From AC-32 sp963763475 (GTDB lineage: Bacteria > Actinomycetota > Thermoleophilia > Gaiellales > Gaiellaceae): a stretch of 64,000 bases of DNA. The stretch covers positions 434,001-498,000 of the forward strand of contig CAVXOR010000001.1 in assembly GCA_963763475.1 (NCBI GenBank), written 5' to 3'. Position 1 is the stretch's first letter; each line of letters begins with the position of its first letter. The notes under the pieces were generated by a model. It was not told where the DNA came from. It did no database searches and worked only from the letters and a program-made list of their open reading frames with translations. The translations under genes were made by a program, and so were the position numbers. Shown piece by piece: positions 26,293 through 35,421 of this stretch.

Positions 26293-27224
26293 CGAGGCTG
26301 GCTCTTGAGGCCCACAATCGGCCGATCCTGCTCACGGGCATGCCCCGATCTGGCACGACGTGGGTCGGGCGGATGCTGACCATAAGCGGAGAAGTCGGAT
26401 ACATCGAGGAGCCGTTCAACCTCTCGCCATCCCCCGGCTCGGTTCGGGTCCCGACGACGCACTGGTTCGAGTACTTGACCGTCGAAACGGAAGCCCAACT
26501 CCAACCCGCACTCGCGCGAGTGCTCCGTCTCGACTACCCACTCGCTCGTGAACTGCGTCGCTGCCGCACTCGCGACGACTTCTACAACACGTTCAAGACC
26601 TGGCGAAGGTTCACACGCAGCCGCGGGAAACGCGCACTCGTCAAGGAGCCACACGCTGTCTTCTCTGCACGATGGTTCGTCGAACGTCTCGGAAGCGATG
26701 TCATCGTGATCGTCCGCGAGCCGCTTGCCGTGGTCAGCAGCTGGAAGCGTCTCGGCTGGAGCTTCGATTTCGCGAACCTGCTCGACCAGCCGGCACTGAT
26801 GCGTGACTGGCTCGCCCCTTTCGAAGCGGAGATGAACGCGGCGCTGGATTCGTCCTCGCAGCTCATCGAACGTGTTGCTCTCCTCTGGCGCATCATCTAT
26901 TCGGTCGTCCGCGACGACCGTTTTCCGCCGGTTCACCTCTTGCGCCACGAGGATCTCTCGCGAGCACCAACGGAAGCCTTCGCACGGCTATATGGAGCCC
27001 TCAGTCTCACGTACCAGCGCAAGATTGCAGAGACCGTCGAGGCGTCCAGCAGTCCCGCCAATCCTCCGGAGACACTGGTCGGGAACCCGCACGAGACACG
27101 GCTCGACAGCAGAGCGAATCTGGACAACTGGCGGCATCGCCTGAACCAAGACGAGATCGAACGGATCCGCGAGCTGACGGAGGCGACCGCGGTGGAGTAT
27201 TACCCCGACCTCAGCTGGTCGTGA
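26289..27224 (+). CDS. Sulfotransferase family protein
   Basis: 311 residues from a GTG overlapping the previous stop. The 5'-phosphosulfate loop is at 17-25 (GMPRSGTTW), and the 3'-phosphate site is in VIVIVREPLAVVSSWKRLG at about 136-154. Both are needed to bind PAPS. A conserved basic and acidic core (LVKEPHAVFSARW) lies between. It should move sulfate from PAPS to a hydroxyl of a sugar or lipid. With the second sulfotransferase at 33749 it suggests a sulfated surface glycan. Confidence 0.9.
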   Translation: MTRLALEAHNRPILLTGMPRSGTTWVGRMLTISGEVGYIEEPFNLSPSPGSVRVPTTHWFEYLTVETEAQLQPALARVLRLDYPLARELRRCRTRDDFYNTFKTWRRFTRSRGKRALVKEPHAVFSARWFVERLGSDVIVIVREPLAVVSSWKRLGWSFDFANLLDQPALMRDWLAPFEAEMNAALDSSSQLIERVALLWRIIYSVVRDDRFPPVHLLRHEDLSRAPTEAFARLYGALSLTYQRKIAETVEASSSPANPPETLVGNPHETRLDSRANLDNWRHRLNQDEIERIRELTEATAVEYYPDLSWS

Positions 27225-28060
27225 TCGCGGCGCACCACATGGTGTCCGCGGTAAAGCGGCACAGGAAGCTGCACCGCGCCGCGCGCGGCGCACGCAGGGC
27301 AATCGGAAGGTTCCTGCCACCACGGCGGTTCGAGGGGATCCCCGGGCGAGTGCACTTCAACGACTTCATGTTCCTCAACAGCTCTCCTGAAGAGGTTGCG
27401 TCCTACGCCGAGCGGGCGCGCAACGTGCTCGCCTTGATCGACCAGACGCTCGCGCTCGCCGGCCGAACGTTCGAGGACGTCGACCGCTGGCTGGATTTCG
27501 GTTGCGGATACGGACGCGTGCTCCGCTTCCTCGTCGAGCAAGTCCCACCCGAGCGTGTTTCCGGGACCGACGTAATTGCGGAAGGCGTTTCGTTCTGTCA
27601 TTCGGAGTTCGGCGTCACTCCGCTCCGCTCGGAACCGAATCTCGAATCGACGCGCTTCGGCAGCTTCGACTTCGTCTACGCGATCTCCGTGATCACGCAC
27701 CTGAACGAGCGGAACTCGCGCGCGTTCCTGAAGGTGATCGGCGACTCGCTCGTCGTCGACGGAATCGCGCTCTTCACGACCCACGGGGACTGGTCGCTCG
27801 AGCACGTCGAGCTCTACGGCGACGACCTCGAGCCGCGAGCCGCGGAGCTCGCGCGTGCGGTCGCGGACGATGGGATCGCGTACGTGCGGTATCCGTTCGC
27901 TTCGGACGATTACGGCGTCACATGGCACTCGCGAGCGTTCATCGAGGAGACGATGGCCGAGCTGCACGGCGGCGCCGTGGTGCCGCTCCTATTCAAGCCG
28001 CAGGGGCTCGACGGCCACCAGGACGTCTTCGCGTTCAGACGGATCGCGACGTCACGCTGA
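27221..28060 (+). CDS. Class I SAM-dependent methyltransferase
   Basis: 279 residues from GTG (four-base overlap with the sulfotransferase stop); ATG 27239 is another possible start. Motif I is DRWLDFGCGYGRVLRFLV at about residues 87-104, and the acidic loop and motif II-IV region (FDFVYAISVITHL) is normal. It probably O-methylates a sugar or a lipid-linked glycan. It converges on the next methyltransferase with a nine-base overlap of ends. Confidence 0.88.
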   Translation: MIAAHHMVSAVKRHRKLHRAARGARRAIGRFLPPRRFEGIPGRVHFNDFMFLNSSPEEVASYAERARNVLALIDQTLALAGRTFEDVDRWLDFGCGYGRVLRFLVEQVPPERVSGTDVIAEGVSFCHSEFGVTPLRSEPNLESTRFGSFDFVYAISVITHLNERNSRAFLKVIGDSLVVDGIALFTTHGDWSLEHVELYGDDLEPRAAELARAVADDGIAYVRYPFASDDYGVTWHSRAFIEETMAELHGGAVVPLLFKPQGLDGHQDVFAFRRIATSR

Positions 28061-29002
28061 ACGTCGAACCGCCTGCACGGTCAGCTTGTTGCCGAAACGA
28101 CCGACGGTGCGGTTCACGACCCGGAACGCAGTCTTGGCGACCGGCAAGAGCAGCGGCACCGAGAGCGCTCGGACCGCCCGTCCGGGCCAGTGCCGGTAGT
28201 ACATTGCGTACCGGTGCGGGAGCAACGCTCGGAAGCCGCGCGCCGACAGCTCGCTCTCGATCACGCCGAGGGTGAGGCGGCGGACGCGATTTCCCGCCTC
28301 CTCGACCGCCTCCGCCGCGCCGACCCTGACGGCCGCGTTCGTGACGGCGGCCGCAGCCGGCTCGGTGACCGAGACGGCGCGATGTGCGACACGCGCCATC
28401 TCGGCGAGCCCGTCCGCCGGACACTCGAGGTGGTGGAGCCCGTCGTGGACGTAGACGATGTCGATCGACGCGTCGCGGAACGGAAGCGCCTCGGCATCCG
28501 CGACGATCAGGCCGATCTCGAGGTCGTAGCGCCGCGCACGCTCGCGCGCCTGGAGAACGACACCGAGTGAGATGTCCGAGAGGACCACGCGCGCGCCCGC
28601 ACGCGCGAGAAACTCGGCGTCTAGACCGGACCCGCCGCAGATCGTCAGCGCGGTCGCGCCCGGAAGGAGCTCCTCGAGGCCGAGTACGCTCCGGCGGAAC
28701 TTCTCCTCGAGGAGCCACCCGTAGAGCGCAGGCGCGCCGCGCGGCCTCGTGACTCCGAAGTCGTCCGCCGGATCCTGGTCGAAGAACGCCACCTGGCGCT
28801 CCTTGTGTTCGAGGGGGGTGGGACTCTCCGCGGTGCGCGTTCGGAGCTCTGGGGCAAGCAGGATGGGAATCTCGAGGTGAAACGGGTACTCAATCCCGCA
28901 CGAGACGCAGTCAAGTCGTTCGGCCCGGGCCGACGCGACCGCGAGGCTTCCGCTGCAGACTGGGCAGGCCAAGAGCTCGAGGAACTCGTCGACACGAATC
29001 AT
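28052..29002 (-). CDS. SAM-dependent methyltransferase with N-terminal Trm112-like zinc ribbon
   Basis: I place the start at ATG 29002 (316 residues), since the protein then opens with MIRVDEFLELLACPVCSGSL, the usual Trm112-type beginning; the frame is open up to 29080. Two CxxC pairs (CPVC, CVSC) should bind zinc. The methyltransferase core has ALTICGGSGLDAEFLARAG as motif I and VYVHDGLHHL as motif IV. The C-terminal 60 residues are basic and hydrophobic. It probably methylates a sugar intermediate. Divergent from the deacetylase gene. Confidence 0.85.
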   Translation of the reverse strand: MIRVDEFLELLACPVCSGSLAVASARAERLDCVSCGIEYPFHLEIPILLAPELRTRTAESPTPLEHKERQVAFFDQDPADDFGVTRPRGAPALYGWLLEEKFRRSVLGLEELLPGATALTICGGSGLDAEFLARAGARVVLSDISLGVVLQARERARRYDLEIGLIVADAEALPFRDASIDIVYVHDGLHHLECPADGLAEMARVAHRAVSVTEPAAAAVTNAAVRVGAAEAVEEAGNRVRRLTLGVIESELSARGFRALLPHRYAMYYRHWPGRAVRALSVPLLLPVAKTAFRVVNRTVGRFGNKLTVQAVRRSA

Positions 29003-29170
29003 CCGGGGCGAATCATCCGCGAGAGCGAATTGCCGCGCTCGCGCCTCAGCGAGCGGCGCCGCTGCCAAGGCGAAGCCCACTCCGGACCGGCCGGGTGGGC
29101 GCGCCCGCCGAGGCGTCCGCGGACACGACGATCCATGGGAACGAAATAAGCGGCGGGCTCCGATCCAACC

Positions 29171-29199
29171 TTGTGCATGCGGTCAGTCTGAGTTATCTT
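29171..29199 (+). promoter_or_regulatory. Candidate sigma-70-type promoter of the deacetylase repeat protein
   Basis: TTGTGC at 29171-29176 and TATCTT at 29194-29199, separated by 17 bases, in a locally AT-richer stretch. The downstream start codon would be TTG at 29219, giving a short leader. Two copies of CTTGGGGGCTTG lie around the start (29210 and 29231). Sequence match only. Confidence 0.4.
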
Positions 29200-29218
29200 C
29201 GAAGCACTACTTGGGGGC

Positions 29219-32200
29219 TTGAAGCTGTTCTTGGGGGCTTGTTTGTTCAATCTGCGGCGTATTCTTCCTCTGGTCCTCGCGGCGGCAGCCTCGACAGTCG
29301 CGCTCGCCTTCCCGGGCGTGGCGTTCGGCGCCTCGGTCACCGTCTCCCTCAGCTTCGACGACGGATGGGGCACGCAGCAGACGGCAGCGACCATGCTCGC
29401 CGCTCACGGGCTGAAGGGCACGTTCTATGTGAACAGTTCGAACCTCGATCAGCCGGGGTACCTAACGTGGTCCCAGCTGGCAACATTCAACGCGGCGGGC
29501 AACGAGATCGGCGGCCACACGCTGACGCACCCGGACCTGACGACGCTGACGTCGACGCAGGCGCAGGCGCAGATCTGTCAGGACCGGACGAACATCCGGT
29601 CTCACGGCTTCCTCGACCCCGACTTCGCATATCCCTTCGGCGCCTACGACTCGAACACCGGCGCCGGGCCCCTCGATGTCTCCTCGCTTCCCAAGAACTG
29701 CGGCTATTCCTCCGCACGCGGAGCGTTCGGGCTTCACAACATCACGGCGACGAACGACAGCCGCGCGTACGCGACGAGCATCCCGCCCGGAAACCTCTAC
29801 AAGATCCTCACGCCGTGCTGCATCGACCACGCGTCGTTCAACAACTCCACGCCCACGGCCGCGGCACTCGAGAGCTACGTTCAGCACGCCCAGGGAGAAG
29901 CGAGCCCAAACCCCGGCTGGGTGATCTTTTACTTCCACCGCATCTGCGACAACTGCGGCGGCGACGACCCCGCCGGCGCGATCAGCCCGAGCGAGTTCAA
30001 CTCGTTCCTCGACTGGCTCACGTCTTCGTCGAGCGGCGGCGCGGCGGTGAAAACCGTCGCGCAAGTGATCAAGGGCGACACGCAGCCCCCGACCACCTCC
30101 ATCAAATGCGGCGGCGCAACCTGCTCCTCCGGCTGGTACGGCGGTCCCGCGACCGTGTCGCTGTCAGCAGCCGACGCCGGCACGTCGGGCGTGTTCGCAA
30201 CGCGCTACACGACCGACGGGTCGGAGCCGACGGTCGCGAGCCCGCTCTACACCGGCCCCTTCACCGTCTCGGCGTCGGGAGCGACGACCGTCAAGTTCCG
30301 CTCGTGGGACAACGCCGACAACATCGAGACGACGAAGTCGCAGACGATCCAGATCGACAGCGCGGCACCGTCCTCGACGATCAGCTGCAACAGCGCGCCG
30401 TGCTCCTCGTCGGCCTATTCGGCCGCCGTCACGGTGGCGCTCTCGGCGACCGACGTCCAGAGCGGCGTCTCGGCGATCCGTTACACGACCGACGGCAGCG
30501 ACCCGACCGCCTCGAGCACCGCCTACAGCGGTCCGTTCAGCGTGTCGTCGACGACGACGATCAAGTACCGCGCCTGGGACAACGCCGGCAACGTCGAGGC
30601 GACGAACACACAGCTCATCACGATCACGGTCGTCGTACCGGACACCACGCCACCGGCTTCCTCGATCACTTGCGGGGGCGGAGCCTGCTCTAGCGGCTGG
30701 TACACGAGCGCCGTCAGCGTCGCCCTGTCCGCGACGGACACGGGCGGCTCCACGGGCGGCTCGGGAGTTGAGTCGATTCATTACACGACCGACGGCACGG
30801 ATCCCACGCTCGCGAGCCCGACGTACACGGCGCCGTTCTCGGTGTCGGCAACGACGACCGTCAAATACCGCGCCTGGGACAACGCGGGGAACGTCGAGCC
30901 GACGAACACGCAGATCATCCAGGTTGACAGCACTGCGCCGAGCTCATCGGCCACCTGCGACGGGTCGACGTGCTCCGGCTGGTACGCCTCGAGCGTCAGC
31001 GTCTCGCTGTCGGCCTCGGACGCAGGCTCGGGCGTGGCGTCGATCCACTACACGACGGACGGCAGCACGCCGACGCTCTCCAGCGCCACCTACACGGCGC
31101 CGATCAACGTCTCCGCCACGACCACGGTCAAGTACGCGGCCTGGGATAACGCAGGCAACGCGGAGACGACGAAGTCGCAGACGATCCAGATCGACAGCGC
31201 GGCACCGTCCTCGACGATCAGCTGCAACAGCGCGCCGTGCTCCTCGTCGGCCTATTCGGCCGCCGTCACGGTGGCGCTCTCGGCGACCGACGTCCAGAGC
31301 GGCGTCTCGGCGATCCGTTACACGACCGACGGCAGCGACCCGACCGCCTCGAGCACCGCCTACAGCGGTCCGTTCAGCGTGTCGTCGACGACGACGATCA
31401 AGTACCGCGCCTGGGACAACGCCGGCAACGTCGAGGCGACGAACACACAGCTCATCACGATCACGGTCGTCGTACCGGACACCACGCCACCGGCTTCCTC
31501 GATCACTTGCGGGGGCGGAGCCTGCTCTAGCGGCTGGTACACGAGCGCCGTCAGCGTCGCCCTGTCCGCGACGGACACGGGCGGCTCCACGGGCGGCTCG
31601 GGAGTTGAGTCGATTCATTACACGACCGACGGCACGGATCCCACGCTCGCGAGCCCGACGTACACGGCGCCGTTCTCGGTGTCGGCAACGACGACCGTCA
31701 AATACCGCGCCTGGGACAACGCGGGGAACGTCGAGCCGACGAACACGCAGATCATCCAGGTTGACAGCACTGCGCCGAGCTCATCGACCACCTGCGACGG
31801 GTCGACGTGCTCCGGCTGGTACGCCTCGAGCGTCAGCGTCTCGCTGTCGGCCTCGGACGCAGGCTCGGGCGTGGCGTCGATCCACTACACGACGGACGGC
31901 AGCACGCCGACGCTCTCCAGCGCCACCTACACGGCGCCGATCAACGTCTCCGCCACGACCACGGTCAAGTACGCGGCCTGGGATAACGCAGGCAACGCGG
32001 AGACGACGAAGTCGCAGACGATCCAGATCGACAGCGCGGCACCGTCCTCGACGATCAGCTGCAACAGCGCGCCGTGCTCCTCGTCGGCCTATTCGGCCGC
32101 CGTCACGGTGGCGCTCTCGGCGACCGACGTCCAGAGCGGCGTCTCGGCGATCCGTTACACGACCGACGGCAGCGACCCGACCGCCTCGAGCACCGCCTAC

Positions 32201-33145
32201 AGCGGTCCGTTCAGCGTGTCGTCGACGACGACGATCAAGTACCGCGCCTGGGACAACGCCGGCAACGTCGAGGCGACGAACACACAGCTCATCACGATCA
32301 CGGTCGTCGTACCGGACACCACGCCACCGGCTTCCTCGATCACCTGCAACCTCGCCGTTTGCTCCGGATGGTTCGGCGCGCCGGTGAGCGTCGCACTGTC
32401 CGCGAGCGACGCGGGCTCCGGCGTCGGGTCGATCCACTACACCACGGACGGCACGGATCCCACGCTCGCGAGCCCGACGTACGCGGCGCCGTTCTCGGTG
32501 TCGGCAACGACGACCGTCAAGTACCGCGCCTGGGACAACGCGGGGAACGTCGAGCCGACGAACACGCAGCTGATCCAGGTCGACACGACCGCGCCGACGA
32601 CGACGATGAGCTGCAACAACGCCGCCTGCGCGACCTGGTACAACGCGTCGGTCACCGTCAAGCTGACTCCGACCGACGCGCAGAGCGGCGTCGCGTCGAC
32701 CCACTACACCCTCGACGGCAGCACGCCGACGCTGTCGAGCCCCACGTATGCGGCGCCGTTCCAGGTGACGGCGACCACCACCGTCAAGTACCGCTCGTGG
32801 GACAAGGCCGGCAACGTCGAGGCGACGAAGACACAGCTGATCCAGATCGACACTGTCGCTCCAACGGTCTCGATCACCTCGCCGACGAACGGCTCGTCCG
32901 TGACGGGAACCTTCAAGATCACGGCGACCGCGGCGGACAACGGTGGCGGCTCCGGCGTCGCCCAGGTGAGCTTCTACGTGGACGGCCAGCTGATCGCGAC
33001 TGCCACGAGCGCCACGAAGGGCCTCTACTCCGTCAGCTGGAACACGAAGAAGGTCACGAAGGGCCAGCACACGCTCACCGCGATCGCGACGGACGTCGCC
33101 GGCAACGCCCAGACGTCCACGGCCGTCCTCGTCACCGTCACGTAG
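29219..33145 (+). CDS. Secreted polysaccharide deacetylase (CE4) with ten chitobiase C-terminal-like repeats and an Ig-like domain
   Basis: 1308 residues from TTG (another in-frame TTG is at 29231). A signal peptide (about 11-38) precedes a NodB-type deacetylase: SFDDGW at 45-50 (catalytic Asp and metal Asp), HTLTH with His100 and His104, and YPFGAYD. From about 295 to 1210 come ten CHB_HEX_C_1 domains of 82-95 residues, each with a Cys pair at its start and a HYTTDGT(D/S)PT motif. The end is a bacterial Ig-like domain (VSFYVDGQLIATATS). It likely removes acetyl groups from extracellular glycan while the repeats extend or bind it. Repeats 2-8 contain a near-perfect DNA duplication. Confidence 0.9.
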   Translation: MKLFLGACLFNLRRILPLVLAAAASTVALAFPGVAFGASVTVSLSFDDGWGTQQTAATMLAAHGLKGTFYVNSSNLDQPGYLTWSQLATFNAAGNEIGGHTLTHPDLTTLTSTQAQAQICQDRTNIRSHGFLDPDFAYPFGAYDSNTGAGPLDVSSLPKNCGYSSARGAFGLHNITATNDSRAYATSIPPGNLYKILTPCCIDHASFNNSTPTAAALESYVQHAQGEASPNPGWVIFYFHRICDNCGGDDPAGAISPSEFNSFLDWLTSSSSGGAAVKTVAQVIKGDTQPPTTSIKCGGATCSSGWYGGPATVSLSAADAGTSGVFATRYTTDGSEPTVASPLYTGPFTVSASGATTVKFRSWDNADNIETTKSQTIQIDSAAPSSTISCNSAPCSSSAYSAAVTVALSATDVQSGVSAIRYTTDGSDPTASSTAYSGPFSVSSTTTIKYRAWDNAGNVEATNTQLITITVVVPDTTPPASSITCGGGACSSGWYTSAVSVALSATDTGGSTGGSGVESIHYTTDGTDPTLASPTYTAPFSVSATTTVKYRAWDNAGNVEPTNTQIIQVDSTAPSSSATCDGSTCSGWYASSVSVSLSASDAGSGVASIHYTTDGSTPTLSSATYTAPINVSATTTVKYAAWDNAGNAETTKSQTIQIDSAAPSSTISCNSAPCSSSAYSAAVTVALSATDVQSGVSAIRYTTDGSDPTASSTAYSGPFSVSSTTTIKYRAWDNAGNVEATNTQLITITVVVPDTTPPASSITCGGGACSSGWYTSAVSVALSATDTGGSTGGSGVESIHYTTDGTDPTLASPTYTAPFSVSATTTVKYRAWDNAGNVEPTNTQIIQVDSTAPSSSTTCDGSTCSGWYASSVSVSLSASDAGSGVASIHYTTDGSTPTLSSATYTAPINVSATTTVKYAAWDNAGNAETTKSQTIQIDSAAPSSTISCNSAPCSSSAYSAAVTVALSATDVQSGVSAIRYTTDGSDPTASSTAYSGPFSVSSTTTIKYRAWDNAGNVEATNTQLITITVVVPDTTPPASSITCNLAVCSGWFGAPVSVALSASDAGSGVGSIHYTTDGTDPTLASPTYAAPFSVSATTTVKYRAWDNAGNVEPTNTQLIQVDTTAPTTTMSCNNAACATWYNASVTVKLTPTDAQSGVASTHYTLDGSTPTLSSPTYAAPFQVTATTTVKYRSWDKAGNVEATKTQLIQIDTVAPTVSITSPTNGSSVTGTFKITATAADNGGGSGVAQVSFYVDGQLIATATSATKGLYSVSWNTKKVTKGQHTLTAIATDVAGNAQTSTAVLVTVT
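30326..32343 (+). repeat. 837-bp tandem duplication within the deacetylase gene (2.4 copies)
   Basis: Copy 1 is 30326-31162, copy 2 31163-31999, and a 344-base partial copy 32000-32343. Period is exactly 837 bases (279 codons, three domains). I found one difference between copies 1 and 2: G at 30950 versus A at 31787, which changes Ala to Thr. The partial third copy seems identical until 32344. Flanking domains are similar but clearly diverged, so this is a recent duplication on top of an older array. Confidence 0.92.
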
Positions 33146-33558
33146 TGACGATCGAAACGGCGGTCGACGCGGGCCGCCTTCCCGCGGCGATTCTCGCCGC
33201 GGCGACGATCGGTTGCGGCCTCTCGGCCTGTTCGGGCGGAGACGACACGTCGTCCGGGACGGTTTCGGCGCACCGGCCAACGACCGCCGCCGACGCTGGC
33301 TCGCGGCAACGCCCTCGACAGCTCCGGCTGCCCTCCGTGGGCGTCGTCGTCGTCACCCGCCAGCCGGACGGGCTCCTGCTCTACGACCGCGCGACGCAAG
33401 GGAAGCGCTTCGCCCTGTCCGGAGCCCAGGCGGGCGAATGCTTGAGCTTCATTCGTGCAAACCCGGGCGCGTCGAAACGTGACCTGCGCGCCGCCTGTCC
33501 CGGAGAGGCCGAGGCACGATCGGGCACCGCAGGAGCGGCGACGTCCACGGGCCCATAG
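33145..33558 (+). CDS. Small putative lipoprotein
   Basis: 137 residues from a GTG whose first base is the last base of the deacetylase stop. Hydrophobic residues 11-26 lead to GCGLSACSGG, a plausible lipobox (LSAC). A later part has two more Cys residues (GECLSFIRANPG, LRAACPG) that could form a disulfide. No family recognised. Coupling to the deacetylase suggests a shared extracellular role. Confidence 0.55.
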   Translation: MTIETAVDAGRLPAAILAAATIGCGLSACSGGDDTSSGTVSAHRPTTAADAGSRQRPRQLRLPSVGVVVVTRQPDGLLLYDRATQGKRFALSGAQAGECLSFIRANPGASKRDLRAACPGEAEARSGTAGAATSTGP

Positions 33559-33876
33559 GTGGCGACGGGGTCGGTCGAGCCGGGCTGGAGCAATGCGCCG
33601 GAGATCGTGGACCGCGTCCTCGACGATCCCTCTTGCGCTCGACGAGCCCCGCGACTGCACAAGGCGTTGGTGGGACGGCGTGAAGCGACCTACTCGGAGA
33701 CGATCCGCGCACTCCAGGCGTGCTCCGACGAGCACCTGACGATCGTTCTCAGCCGGCCGTCGCCGCTGCGCCGTCGCGGGCGAGGAGGCCGCAGCACTCT
33801 TCGTAGGCGCGCATCGCCGGTGCGAGCGTCTGCTCCGGGACTTCGCGCTCGGCGGGCGTGGCGGTGCGGGCGATGA
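33559..33876 (+). CDS. Hypothetical protein, C-terminus doubtful
   Basis: 105 residues from a GTG directly after the previous stop. The first 70 residues have a normal composition with two Cys (DDPSCARRA, ALQACSDEHLTIVLS). After that the frame is antisense to the sulfotransferase and arginine-rich, so the true end is probably near 33750, lost through a frameshift or an overlap. No family recognised. Confidence 0.35.
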   Translation: MATGSVEPGWSNAPEIVDRVLDDPSCARRAPRLHKALVGRREATYSETIRALQACSDEHLTIVLSRPSPLRRRGRGGRSTLRRRASPVRASAPGLRARRAWRCGR

Positions 33877-34540
33877 TCCTCCCCGTGCTGATTGCGGGCG
33901 AGTCGTCGCCCCACCCGGTGGCCCCCGTATATGGGAAGGTCGCGTATTCGGCGCTCAGCGGATGCCGGAGCTCCAGAAACAGCTCGATCGCCGGCAGAGC
34001 CGCACCCGGTTCCTCGACGACGTCCTCCGCCCGCACGAAGAGCAGACGCGACGCCCGCTCCGCGAGGCTGACGAGGGTGCGCAGACGCTTCGCGTAGTAG
34101 TCGACGACGAGATCCGCGTCGGAGTACCACGGGACCGACGGGATCCTCGCTCCCAGGTCGATGATGCTTCGAACTGTCTCCGCCGGCTTACGAACGAGGA
34201 CGATCGAGTACACGTCCTGCCTCCCGATGATCGACCTCGCGATCAGGTAGTCGTCGTGCAGAACCTTGTCGAGCACGAACCGGCCGCGGAGAGGCGTCTC
34301 GAGCGACCGCGCGACCCGTGCCCGCAGCCGGAGCAGGTCCATCTCGTGACGGTAGGCGAGGTGCATCTCGGCGTATCCCTCTATCTCGGCATGGCTGCCG
34401 AGGATGTGGCAGAGCAACGACGAGTAGCTCCGCATGTGACCGAGGACGAGAACGTACGAGCGTCGTGAGAGGAACAACTGCGGCCGTCTCGCGAAGAGGA
34501 GCGCGCCACGCGCAAAGCCCTTGGCTCCAATGCGGTTCAC
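33749..34540 (-). CDS. Sulfotransferase-like protein
   Basis: GTG 34540 overlaps the stop of the upstream glycosyltransferase and gives 263 residues; the frame is open further up only as shadow. A P-loop-like segment LVLGHMRSYSSLLCHIL stands near residue 32, and the 3'-phosphate-type segment VYSIVLVRKPAETVRSII lies near 120. The first loop has Arg-Ser-Tyr-Ser where most have Arg-Ser-Gly-Thr. The likely role is PAPS-dependent sulfation of a glycan. Last gene of the region D minus-strand run. Confidence 0.75.
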   Translation of the reverse strand: MNRIGAKGFARGALLFARRPQLFLSRRSYVLVLGHMRSYSSLLCHILGSHAEIEGYAEMHLAYRHEMDLLRLRARVARSLETPLRGRFVLDKVLHDDYLIARSIIGRQDVYSIVLVRKPAETVRSIIDLGARIPSVPWYSDADLVVDYYAKRLRTLVSLAERASRLLFVRAEDVVEEPGAALPAIELFLELRHPLSAEYATFPYTGATGWGDDSPAISTGRIIARTATPAEREVPEQTLAPAMRAYEECCGLLARDGAAATAG

Positions 34541-35421
34541 GCGGACGACTGCGTCGAATCGGCGTCGCGCGCGGCGGCGCGCCACCCGCGCACGACCCCG
34601 GTCGGCAGGCCGCGGAGCATCCCGATGCGCGGATCCGGCCGACCACCCGAGCCGCGGACGGCTCGCGCGGCGAGAGCCCGCAGCGACCAGTAGGCGGCGG
34701 TCCCCATGTGGCGGACGATCGCGACGTCGCCGCGCCGGAGGTGCTTTCCGTAGACCATCCCCTGGCCTATGCCGTAGCCGACGTAGAGTCGCGCAAGCTG
34801 CTCGGGCGTGCGCCAGTCGTGGTGCCAAACGACGAAGTCGGGCTCGTACCTGACTCTACGGCCCGCCCGCAGCCATCGGTACGAGAGGTCGTTGTCCTCG
34901 GCTGACGGCCGGACGCTGCCGTCGAAGCCACCGAACTCGAGCACGGCCGACCGCCGAAGCGCCATGCACTGCGTGAACAGCACGAAGGCGCCCTTACCCG
35001 CGTACTCGCGTGCCGTGACGTCATCGATCGTGGACGGGACGAGCTCCGGATCCCCGCGGGGACGCACGCGACCGGTGACGATCACGTCGCCGTGCACGGA
35101 CGCATGGACGTGGCCCCGCTCCACCCAGTCCGGCTCGACGGTGCAGTCGTCGTTCGTCAGCAGGACGATCTCGTGGTGCGCCTCGCGCAGCCCCAGATTG
35201 AACGCCGTTCCGAGCCCGGGCGCCGCGCAGTAGATCCTCCGGGCGACGGGAGCGAAGTCCGCGACCACGTCCGAGACCGCGCCGTCGTCGCTCGAGTCGA
35301 CGACGAGGATGTCGTCCGCCCGAGGATCGCAGGCGGCGAGCGACTCGAGGCACTGCCAGACGAGCTCGGGCCGGCCGATCGTCGGGAGGACGATGGTCAC
35401 CGGCACCGCAATCTCGCTCAC
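34537..35421 (-). CDS. Family 2 glycosyltransferase
   Basis: 294 residues from GTG 35421, which overlaps the upstream stop by four bases. GT2 elements: VTIVLPTIGRPELVWQCLES, VVDSSDDGA, LGTAFNLGLREA, LLTNDDCTVEPDW with a metal-binding DD pair, and FDGSVRPSAEDNDLSYRWLR. It ends with an amphipathic rather than a clear membrane segment. An NDP-sugar transferase of unknown specificity. Confidence 0.9.
   Translation of the reverse strand: MSEIAVPVTIVLPTIGRPELVWQCLESLAACDPRADDILVVDSSDDGAVSDVVADFAPVARRIYCAAPGLGTAFNLGLREAHHEIVLLTNDDCTVEPDWVERGHVHASVHGDVIVTGRVRPRGDPELVPSTIDDVTAREYAGKGAFVLFTQCMALRRSAVLEFGGFDGSVRPSAEDNDLSYRWLRAGRRVRYEPDFVVWHHDWRTPEQLARLYVGYGIGQGMVYGKHLRRGDVAIVRHMGTAAYWSLRALAARAVRGSGGRPDPRIGMLRGLPTGVVRGWRAAARDADSTQSSA

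Noticed and set aside
30326..32343. CRISPR array
   Set aside because: Unit of 837 bases, in frame with protein domains and lacking spacers.
29095..32387. Plus-strand open frames overlapping the deacetylase repeats
   Set aside because: They echo the repeat in a second frame and are Arg/Thr-rich; the deacetylase frame has signal peptide, catalytic motifs and domain order.
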